This document shows, piece by piece, positions 49,510-59,270 of a stretch of 64,000 nt of DNA (its first letter is position 1; the number at the start of each line of letters is the position of its first letter). This DNA comes from Cucumis sativus (lineage: Eukaryota > Streptophyta > Magnoliopsida > Cucurbitales > Cucurbitaceae): NCBI RefSeq assembly GCF_000004075.3, contig NC_026658.2, positions 24,974,075-25,038,074 of the forward strand, in the 5' to 3' direction. Below the pieces are notes generated by a model that did not search any database, was not told the DNA's origin, and worked only from the letters and a program-made list of their open reading frames with translations. The position numbers and the translations under genes are program-made.

Positions 49510-52190
49510 TGTGTGAGGAGGGGAAGTTTGAAGAAATGACAATGTCCTTTGCCTTTAAATCAATAAATTGAATGGGTCCTACATGGGCAGATTAGCAAAT
49601 TAATCAGTTATATTATATAGTTTTAGCAGCTGCCCGTTGACTCAGAATCATTCACTTGCCTTTGAGTAATTCATAATTTATAATGGAACCAACAAAGAAT
49701 ATACAAACTTTGGCCATCTCAACACTCTACCCAATAGGCAATAACCCACAAACCAAAATAGATCATAGAGAAGAAAAATCTTAAATCTTTGGCTGTTTAT
49801 TAAAAAAAAAAAAACACCCTTCTTGGTAATAATTAAAAAGTAACTATATATCATCCTCAACTTTTTACAAACAAGAAATTCGTTACGAGTTTGGATGAAA
49901 TTTCAAATGTAGAATAAAGAGGTAGTGAGATAATTTAACATGGTTGTGATGAAGTTGGAAAAAACCTTCACTACTAACAATATAAACAAATATTTCCTTG
50001 ATTCTTATAAGAGAATTCTCCAATAACATTATATCACTAATCCCCATAGTTAGTTTAATAAACTTAAAATACTAAAATCGGTTTTGAACTTTTTTAACAT
50101 GGAGAACTACACTTCTAATAATTTGTCAACTCCAACGCTACGTTATTATAGGATTGTGGTTTTAGTTTCCGAGTCTCCTTCAACATTTTTATGAATTTAT
50201 ATCGTAATGTATTTTTCAACCCATTAAAAAAAGGTTTTTCTAAAAAATTCATGATAAAAATTAGTTTTTTTTCTTGTTTGCAATTTAATAACAAGGAAAA
50301 TCCATATGCTGAGTAGTTGTAGAGTCTGAAGCGATGAATGGTTGACCAAGCAAACAAATTATTGTTATTATTAATATTACTTTTAGCTTCTTCTTCTTTT
50401 TAATTTTAATTTTGGGAGAGAAACTTAAAAAGTAGGGAATGGAATTTCTTGTGGAGAAGAGTGATTGTGGGAGAGACGAAGGGCCAATTTTAATCAATAG
50501 TAAAATAATTTCCAATTAATACATGAATTAATTATCATTAATCAAATATTAGTTATTATAAACACATTGCAAATTAAATTAAGTAAAGTTCGAAAAAGGG
50601 ACCCACCAGGCACCTGCTTGGATAAAGGAGAACCGTCGGATGAAGATGGTGATTAGAATCTCTTGAAATTGGAGATGACGTGGATCCATTGTCAAATACT
50701 ATTGGAAATTCCACCAAAGTATGAGGATGGGGTTCCGGGTCCCACCTTCCCACTACAATGGATCTCATCTCATCTTACGTCACCATTTTAAAAAAAAATT
50801 AATTATTCATTATACTTTTTTATTTCCTTTAATTGAATCTCACAGAAGGTAAATTTGGTTAAAATCTTTTCAATCATTTTTTGGATAAACATTGGATCTC
50901 TTATTTATTTTCAACCATTTTTGTTTGTTTTTAATTTGTTTTTGTTTTTAGATTTGATGCCCTTCCAAATATTTTACCATAGTATTGGTCGGTGAAACTC
51001 GGGCCTTGATCGTTTTTTGGTCCGTTCCTTTCGCAGTGTTGGAACTAACGAGCGTTTTTTGGTCCGTTCCTTTCGCAGCGTTGGAACTAACGTACGCAAA
51101 AATGTTTGTAATAGAGTAGTGTTGCGTTGAGCATATTTTGAATTTGATGTTTAAGTTAATATAAAAAGAGTTACTTAGCTTAGCTAAGCACATGAAGAGT
51201 TACTTATATGCTATATCGACGATGTCAAAGTGGGTATGACTTTCAAGATTGTAGAATGCCAACGAGCAAAGACAAAAGTGTTTGTCAACTTGAAATTGTA
51301 AGAAACGTTTTCCAAGTAAGAACTTAAAATTGTAAGAAACAAATCCACGGTTCAAAAATTAAATAAAATTTATTAAAAAAGATCTAAACTTTTAAATTTA
51401 TTATGTTTTAAAGTTTAAGGACTTAAAATAGACATTTAAAATTTAAAACTAAAACGAAAAATTAATACAACCTCCAAAGTAAAAAAATTTATAAGGTTAA
51501 AATAGGGATATGGCCAATATGATTTATAATAAGAAGCGTGGTAATTTTGTATCTATCAAAATCGTAATCAAAACATAAATTAATTATAATTAGAGACGGA
51601 GGTGGTTATAATTATAACTTATAAGGAGATTAACTTTATGTTCATGTGAAAGGGCAATGGTGTAGCTTTTGGGATTATCAGAGAGCTTTTCTTTTTCTTC
51701 TTCCTATCTGGTTGAAGGTTGATCACATTACACGAAGAGATGTCCCCAAATTCAAAAGTTGACTTATATCAATAAATTTTGTAATAATATTTCTATCATT
51801 TTCAGGAAATTATAAAACACACCAATTATTGAATCAGTTTGCCAAGTGGGAATCTATCAATCGTTAGAATAAGCTTTTAGAATCTATAAATCAATACAAA
51901 AAAATATTCATCTCTTTCCTGATCTCAGCAATGAAAGTCAACTTTTCTAATACCCAAATGGCACCAACAGGAAGTAATATGATCCATCAAAATATGACAT
52001 TTGGAGCACATAATCTGAACATGACAAAGATTCATATCATACCATAAGACCGTTGTCTCTCTCGTAGTAGACTTGATGTTATGTACATTAAAAGAAAACT
52101 TAATCTGTCGCCAGAAAAAGATTAAAAAAAAAATCAGTCTACAGATGAACAAGTGAGGTACCATTAAGCTACAACAACATCCATGTTTCC
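49510..52190. other. Intergenic: PP2C upstream region and spacer
   Basis: AT-rich, with a GC-richer patch at 50595-50775 that contains an ACGT core (GACGTGGATCC) and could belong to the PP2C promoter, although it is over 1 kb away. A 42-bp tandem repeat lies at 51011-51094. No gene is supported. Confidence 0.5.
51011..51094. repeat. 42-bp tandem duplication, two units
   Basis: Units 51011-51052 and 51053-51094 both read CGTTTTTTGGTCCGTTCCTT then TCGCAG.GTTGGAACTAACG, differing at about two positions. The period is 14 codons, so a minus-strand ORF (51193-50948) contains VSSNxAKGTDQKT twice. The island is GC-richer than its surroundings. Confidence 0.85.
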
Positions 52191-52199
52191 ATTGTCGTT

Positions 52200-54548
52200 T
52201 CACTGGCTTGTAACAGGGACAACTTCGTTTGGAGGGGCGGTATCAGCGGGAGGCAATTTCTTTGTAAGAGGCTTTGGTATATCGAGATCATCTAGCGATA
52301 TTCGTTGCTGGGGGTGTGATAACAACAGACACATACAACGGTAAAGAACACGTGCAACTCCCTGGCCACTCTCGAAAATATAGCCTTCATACTGGCTAAC
52401 ATGATCAAGGGCATCAACTAAAGCATCATACACCTCTTGTGGGCAGTTGTCAGGTCCAGGCTTCTCATGGAGGTATATAACATCAAAAGTGAAGAGTTTT
52501 TGGTTCGCAGGCCACTGATGTTGGGGCTGTGTCGATGATCTGCAATAAATAAGAATCTAAATGCAACAAATGATTATGATGCATCCATATAATCTTCCAA
52601 ACATACATTGGAACATTAGAGGTTCAAGGTCGGATAATCTAGGCTCACTCATAGATTCATATAACAGATAAAAATTTGAGCTGATTTCGCAGATTAGGAC
52701 TATAGGTATAATGAGAATACCAGTCGTAGAATTCGATTTTGGGCGGTTGATTTTCTTGATTCGTGAGCAGCTAATCGGAAAAGACTGGTAAGATCGGCAT
52801 GATTGCAAGGGGAAGTAGCACCAAGTCCCCTGACTGCAGCCTCTGCAGATGCAATATCACTGCTAAACTCCTTTTTTAGCTTCATTTACAAAAACTTTGG
52901 ATTAGAACCAGATATGTCGTTTAACAAGAATGCTATAAAAGAATTAGGCTCTCCTATGCAGAAGCTTGAATAACATTTCCATCCATTCAGAGGTTTAGCA
53001 ACTTACCGTGTCATAAAGAGTGCAAGAGTAACAGTGCATTTATAACTCAGTTAAATGAACCTCAACCAATTACTAGTTATGCCTCCAAAATGTTGAGTCA
53101 TGAAGATAATTCTTTTAGTTTAGTAATAAGAAAAGACTGATAAGTAAATATAAAGAGAAATGAATGACAAACAGTGAAGGGCAAGAGTGATGGGAGCTAT
53201 AGAAGTGAAGTGACAGCCCAATCTTTCTTGCGTGGTTAGTGCAGACAACTAAGGTTCGGTTTGGGAGGGTTCCAGATTTGTTTTTCTGTTCAATAGCAGT
53301 TGATCATAGAGTGCGGTAGTTAAGAATTCAAGAAACAACGATTTAAGGAGAAATCAGCTGCAAGCAACCGGAATCACCATGCTCATCTCCAAGTTCCACC
53401 GCCCAAAAAACTTCTTCAAAAGAAAAATGACTCTAAAAGTGGATAGTTGGAGATATTTCCTTCTCTTTTCCCCACATAAAATATCATCAGTATTGTCACC
53501 CTTTCACAATCTAATTCTAATACTGAAGCACATGTTTTGTTCTGGATCAGCACATATTAACATCATACTGACAATATCAAAACAATGACTCTCAGTAAGA
53601 GTTAACAAAGTGGAAGGGAAATTGTTAGATCAGCACGGTCAAGTTATATTCTTCAAATCAAAGATGCAAAATTGACAATGGTTAGATCAGAAAGTTTGTG
53701 GTACAAAACTTCAACTATTAGTCGGAAATCAGATACTGTTTGGATCAGCAAGTTTGTGTTATATCCTTCTATTCAAATCTGGACTAACAAGATGAGCGAA
53801 TAACGGACCTTCTCATTTTATGCCCCACAGCGTGAACAAGAAAGGGGGACCTAAGAGCTTAATCACATTCACACAAAACAAAATCTTAAAGTTCCCAAGC
53901 CAGAGGAGTGATCATTTGAGGAACAGAATCCCTCAATAATCTATTGAATAAGATGTTTGGATCAGGGAAAAAAAAAGAACTCAGGTATAATCTCCAATAC
54001 ATGCCACATACAAACTCAAACCTGCAGAAGAATTTAAACTACGAGTTTCCAACCATGGAATAATCCAATATTTCTCTACACCACATGAAGTGTTCTATAT
54101 GTTAAGGCAGGTAAATAGGAATTGAGTTCCCCAATCTAGGTAAATGAGTAGAATGATGCAGAAAATATAAACTCCCCTAAAAACTAAAATTAGCCTTGAA
54201 CCAAAAACAGACAGAAATCACAGAAATCCAGTAATCCAAAACCTACATTTCTGAATGAAGAAAGCAAAATCAACAAGATGGGGGGATTACCCAAATGGCA
54301 GATTTGGCGATGGTGGTGAAAGCAAATCGATGGTCAGGATTCATGGAGAGTTTGGCGTGGACAAATAGAAGAATTGCTTGCTTAATGGAGTCCATTCTGG
54401 TGATGGGTCGTCCATTAGAGCCGGTGGTTTTGATCTCAACGGAAGATTCAGGGTTCACATCTATGCAGAAGAGAATGTCTTCGTTGTTTAATCTCGATGA
54501 TTTCAGCGAGTATCCACTTCCTCCTCTCTCAACTTCGATTGCTTCCAT
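52200..54548 (-). CDS. BABAM1: BRISC/BRCA1-A complex subunit MERIT40 (BABAM1) homologue
   Basis: Exons 54548-54291, 52879-52721 and 52556-52200 are all phase 0 and give 257 residues, the normal size for plant MERIT40-like proteins. The fold is a von Willebrand A-like domain: NNEDILFCIDVNPES opens it, then MDSIKQAILLFVHAKLSMNP, DHRFAFTTIAKSAIW, LTSLFRLAAHESRKS, ILIYCRSSTQPQHQW, FTFDVIYLHEKPGPDNCP and YEGYIFESGQGVARVLYR. A Pro-rich tail with KPLTKKLPP follows. In animals MERIT40 scaffolds the BRCC36 deubiquitinase in DNA-repair (BRCA1-A) and cytosolic (BRISC) complexes. The plant role is inferred from homology. The exon 3 acceptor at 52557 (TGCATTTAG|ATTCTT) restores the conserved ILIYCRSS. Intron 1 is long (about 1.4 kb). 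Confidence 0.92.
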
Positions 54549-54684
54549 GGTTATTCAGCGTCGATTTTTGAAAATTGGAATACAAAGATCAGCGTTTGGT
54601 GCCTTGTGGAGCTAATTGTTTCAGAACTTAAATTGGGGATTTACTGTTTCCTTTTCTATTTCGAGGGCATGTAGAAGAAGACCA

Positions 54685-54692
54685 TATTTATA
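54685..54692 (-). promoter_or_regulatory. TATA box upstream of the MERIT40 gene
   Basis: TATAAATA on the minus strand lies about 140 bases upstream of the ATG at 54548. Spacing fits a leader of roughly 100 bases. Confidence 0.45.
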
Positions 54693-54699
54693 AGTAGAC

Positions 54700-55430
54700 G
54701 GTTTTGAGCTGGATACGATTCCACAACACCATTCTATTCAGCAGTCATATCAACTAAATTCTCATTCAAATTCCTACTTTTATCCTTTACACATTTTCAT
54801 CCGGCCCTAAAAACATCAATTTTAAACTTTATCAACGTTTTACATAGTGAATTTCCAAATTTCATAACACATATTTCAAATAACTTTTTTTTAACTCAAA
54901 TCAACTCAAAAATCAAACCGTTTATAAATTAAATTGAAAATTGAAATTAAAGAGATAGTTTAATAATTTATCATTACCATAATTATTTTGTTACATTTAA
55001 AAAAATAATATAAAAAGTTCATTTGAGAGACGTGATTAGGATGATATGCTTGTTTATAAGCAAATTTCATGTTATTTAGTAGTTATAGTCACTTGATATC
55101 ATAGAAGTTGTATGGACTCATCTACTAGTTTATTAACCATAGTTACTTTACAACATTTCTTGTATTGATTTATTCCTTTTAAGTATTGAGACTAAAAAAC
55201 ACGAAATGAACAAAAACCACGAATCTCTTCTCGAAATGTTGTAAAGTAACTTTGGAAAATGAGTTCTAAATTTTGAGATTTAAGAAATAATTAGTTAACA
55301 ATAAAAATAAAGATCGGAGTTGATAATAAGATAACTGAGTTAACACAAATGAGAAGCGAGAAATGTGGGTGTTAGTGAATAATATGAGTTAGATTTCCGG
55401 TTGCCATCATCCCCTTAGGGTTAGGTTAAA
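54700..55430. other. AT-rich spacer between divergent genes
   Basis: Separates the minus-strand MERIT40 gene from the plus-strand DUF1764 gene. It is AT-rich and nothing is recognised. It must contain both promoters. Confidence 0.5.
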
Positions 55431-55439
55431 AGAAATAAA

Positions 55440-55800
55440 AGAAAAACGTCTCTCAGCGGCGACATCTCGTTACGCACTCTCTCTACCTTTCGCGCCTCCC
55501 GATCTCTCGCGCCCATCAACGTTACCTCTTGCTCCGCCTTCTCCGACGCCTACACGCCGCCGGCTACTGCAGGTCCGTTTCTCTCTCTCTCTCTCCCCCT
55601 GCGTGATTTGGTGCATAGCTTTCGTTCATTCAGTATTTTTGTTCTCTACCTCACAGCACTCTCTGTATCCTCTGTGTTTCTCTCCTGCAGCTGCAACCGG
55701 AAGCTACCAGTCACCACCGTTCAGACGACGTCCGACATCCCTCAGGACAGTAGCCAGTCCGTTGCCCAGCAAGTGTTTTGCACGTCAGTCTAGGTGCGGT
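55440..55800 (+). promoter_or_regulatory. Probable spliced 5' leader of the DUF1764 gene
   Basis: A GC- and CT-rich block (55445-55575) ends at CTGCAG|GTCCG, a good donor, and is followed by (CT)n. A second exon-like block (about 55690-55794) begins after CTCCTGCAG and ends at TCTAG|GTGCGG. Neither holds a clear ORF with a domain, so I read them as leader exons of the gene that starts at 56867. Confidence 0.35.
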
Positions 55801-56866
55801 GTTTCCTTCTAGTTTCTGAACTATTCTCGCTATATTGATTATTCACTCTGTGGTGGGCTTTATATTCACAAATCCGAGGAGTTTTAGCTAAATGACTATT
55901 ACAAGGCTCTGAACTCGTCTTTGAATTTACTATCTAATGTTACTTTAGAGTTATAAACCTTGAATTTTCCTTGTGCTTAGAATTGGGCGGTTCGTTGAGG
56001 TTAAGAAACTAATTTTGGAATGGATATCGGGGAAATTTTCTAGTCACCATGGGAGAAATGAAAATGTTAAAGTAGTTTGGGTCTCCAAAAGCTTGACAAT
56101 AAATGGAATTATGTTGGTAAGATTGGATGCAGATTTTCGGAAACTGAAAGCAAATTGATTTTGTTGGATTTTTTTTTTTTTTTTTTTTTGAGCTCAGTGA
56201 ATTTATAACCGGAAAACCATCCTAGGTTCGGGTTGGTTTGATGATAATTTTGGCCTCAAACCAAATATGATCGCAATTAGCCCACATACCAGAACTGATA
56301 TACATCATTCAGTTTTCCCATAATTGATGCACTGCACAAATTCACGTTTTAATGTTCGGTACCTAGTACCGAGTCTGAGGAGTTTACTATGACGAGTAGT
56401 TGAATTAGTCTGCTGTAGGATGGGTTAATTGTTCAGACTCCACTAAGACGACAATACCAGATTAGTAGTAGATTAATCAGTTTAGGTTTATTAGTTACAG
56501 TCTTCCAGTTCATGTTGCATTGGGACGCATGGCATAAGTCTAGTGACGTTATGTTCCAGTTCTATTTTCTTAGAAACTATGTTCTGTACTCTTTGAGTTT
56601 TTTCCCTCTAAATGTATAATTTTGTTCTCAATTTAGAATGAGTTTATTGGTTGTTTTTAGCTGGGATCCCAAGATAAAGTTTATTTAATTTTTCAATTAT
56701 ACTTTGAGGTTTTCAATTTCAAGCGTCATGCATGCACTGATGCACATATTGTAGATCAGGTCTTAGACATATTGTAGATCAGATCTTAGAAAGTTGCGTC
56801 ATGACCGGTGCTCTAGGATTAGTTCTAAGATTTTGAACCCTTCGTGCAGCTGATCTTATTGTATAA

Positions 56867-57289
56867 ATGCCAAAGAAGAAATCTTCTAAAACGCCTAAAA
56901 AGATCCCAGAGAATGCCTCTACGAAACAGGAGAAGTCCAATGCCGTGGTAAAAGGTGAAAATCCCAATTCCGTAGTGAAAGAGGAAAAGCCCCCATCAGT
57001 AAAGAAACACAGTGAGATCGATGAAATTTTTGCTGGGAAGAAGAGGAAAAAGCCCGAAGTTGGGAAGACCGAGGAGCCAAAACTAGATGCACAAGACAGA
57101 CCGAAAAAGACAAAGAACAAGAAAAAGGATGAAGCTCAATCCAGAAATGGATTTGCAGACCCACAATCGCGGCGAAGAAAGAAAACTGGGGATGGGCTTA
57201 CAATTTACACCGAAGAGGAACTGGGTTTTGGCAATGCAGATGCTGGAGGCACCCCGCTCTGCCCATTTGACTGTAATTGTTGCTTCTAA
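56867..57289 (+). CDS. DUF1764 family protein
   Basis: A 140-residue, highly charged protein in one coding exon. The N-terminal 110 residues are Lys/Glu-rich and probably disordered, with SEIDEIFAGKKRKKP, the family's EIDDIFxxKKRK motif, then basic runs like nuclear or nucleolar signals. The C-terminus carries the diagnostic DUF1764 (PF08576) block: RRRKKTGDGLTIYTEEELGF, then GGTPLCPFDCNCCF at the very end, with four cysteines that may bind metal. The family is eukaryote-wide and of unknown function; nuclear location is inference. The ATG is the first in the open frame. A 23-bp direct duplication (56744-56789) lies just upstream in the leader intron or exon. Confidence 0.9.
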   Translation: MPKKKSSKTPKKIPENASTKQEKSNAVVKGENPNSVVKEEKPPSVKKHSEIDEIFAGKKRKKPEVGKTEEPKLDAQDRPKKTKNKKKDEAQSRNGFADPQSRRRKKTGDGLTIYTEEELGFGNADAGGTPLCPFDCNCCF

Positions 57290-59010
57290 ACATCCTCAAT
57301 GTTCGATTTTGATCAAGAGGTCGTTTCTCTATCTAGTAAAACATCTGTTACATCTTCCATTTCTGTGAATCAATTTTTCCAATTTTATTGAGCAGTTTAT
57401 TTGTTTCCATAACGGCTGTGCATTGGAGGCGATCATCATTTTAGATTATATAATTATGAAGCACAGAAAAGTATAAAATTTTGAAGGTCTTGATGGAATT
57501 GTTGTTGACACGACAGTACAGACCATTCTGTTATTTGGTTTCTTAAGACCTGTTCAACAACATAAAGTCGATTGCACCTTGTGAACAGAATTCTAAAGAG
57601 AAAATGCAGTAGATAGTTTGGTTCATTAGAATCTGAAATTTAAATTTCTATCTACCACTTCTGTTTCACAAACAAACTTGGGTTACTTATCTAATAAACG
57701 AGATCCAGTGGTATGTTCTTCATTTATTTTGTTCTGTTAAAGGGGCACCAATTTCTCAATTGTATTAAGTTTGTGATAATTTTCTATTTAAATTGACTCA
57801 GATTTTGATTTTTTTTATATAATTAAATTAAGCAATTTAAATTGAGGTTTCATAAAGATTTGGATTTAATTTCATCAAGAATTGGCTTTTTTTTCTAAAT
57901 ACAAAGTAGAGTGAGCTTTGAAATCAAATATTACACAACAGTTATTGCGCAATTAAGAATTAGTTTCATTTATGAGGAAATAAGAAGAAAAGGAGAGTAT
58001 GCCTACAAAGTTTATGTGTTGCGATAAATTGACAGCAAGGGGATGGAAGATCACATTTCAAACCTATGTCCCAACTGAGGCTTTTCAGAACTCTAAAACC
58101 ATTAACAGTTATGAAATCAAATATTAAGCAACACTTATAACGCAAGATATTATCCCATTCATTTTCCATTTATTTTCTGAGAAGCAACTGTGAAAGATGA
58201 TAGGCAAGAATCCCATGATGAGTCTCTCATCCAGATTGTTCCAACAAATGAAAAGGCGTCATCTGAGACTACACAAGCAACAACAAAAAGTGAGATAGTC
58301 CAATCAAATGATAATAGCAGATTAGAGGATAAGGATTCTTTGTAAATGTTGAAATCATTCTAACAAAAAAACCAAAAAATCGTATTTGCAAATCAGCTTC
58401 TGTAAAACAAGAACAGATTTACTAAGCTAAACAAGAACAGTAGCTTGAAAATTTCACTGCTTGAAATTTGAAGGATACCATATAAAATAATAATAGATTC
58501 CCCCAATCGTGTTCAGTAGCTCAATATAGGCACCGTGCAAAAGGTTGTTTGTTGTAAGATTAATGAACAAACACCCGTGTCTGAATTTAATGCCCATTCA
58601 AACTCTAATTCAAAAACCCTACACAGACCTAATTGCAGATGATGGGGATTAGAAATTTTTAAAAAATGTCGACCGGGCATTGTGTCTTAAAACGATTAAG
58701 TTTTAAGGATCTTCTTCCGGTAACAAAATATCGGCTCCATGCGGCAGACGGATCGCCATTAAAACGGCGCCTGCTGCTGACTCGATGATAGAGCCAATTC
58801 AGATTAACCAACCCATTTCATCGAATTTTTTAAAGAGAAAGCAAATAAACGATTCAAGATATCAAACGCATTTCTCTTGGATTGAAGGAGAAGACAATGA
58901 AAATCAAAACAAATCGGAAATTAAAGTGACAGAAGAAGGAGATAATCTCAGGACGGACGGAAGACAATTCAAAAGCTGCGGTTCAGCTGAAATTTATAGA
59001 GGATATTTGT
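57290..59010. other. 3' flank of DUF1764 gene and intergenic sequence
   Basis: Mostly AT-rich. It contains an orphan open segment on the plus strand (58181-58345) and, on the minus strand, a short ATG-headed ORF (58759-58703, MAIRLPHGADILLPEEDP). The latter follows a leader-like sequence carrying a telo-box. No family is recognised for either. Confidence 0.45.
58181..58345 (+). other. Orphan open segment, possible relic or terminal exon
   Basis: 54 codons without an ATG open after a TGA at 58178-58180 and end at TAA 58343-58345. The reading is hydrophilic and protein-like (DRQESHDESLIQIVPTNEKA). An AG precedes it, so it could be a 3' terminal exon of a lost or unseen gene. No homologue is recognised. 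Confidence 0.2.
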
Positions 59011-59014
59011 GAAG

Positions 59015-59117
59015 AAACCCTAAATTCTGATTGTGAGTTTATCGAAAAGACCGGAGAGGAAAGCCCATTGTGTGAGGCCCAAACTAAATGACCTGGGCCT
59101 TTTTTAGTTTCAGCCCA
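59015..59117. promoter_or_regulatory. Site II cluster and telo-box, NDUFS7 promoter
   Basis: Four site II motifs lie within 56 bases: AGCCCA 59062-59067, GGCCCA 59076-59081, TGGGCC 59094-59099 and AGCCCA 59112-59117. A telo-box AAACCCTAA lies at 59015-59023. Site II elements bound by TCP factors coordinate nuclear genes for oxidative phosphorylation and ribosomes, which fits the complex I gene that starts at 59271. The telo-box position suggests a possible divergent minus-strand transcript. Confidence 0.7.
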
Positions 59118-59270
59118 AAGGGATGCGACACGTCGTTTCACTTTCTATATAGAGCCAAGAGCGTGCCACGTCAACAGACGACGTCGGTTAGTAGGAATAA
59201 TACCGATTTGCGGATTTAAGAATTGTTCATTTCGGTTTGTATCGGAAGTTCTGAATCTTGATCCGTGGGA

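Noticed and set aside
50574-50768. 64-codon minus-strand ORF
   Set aside because: No family match. It contains an ACGT core and may be promoter sequence.
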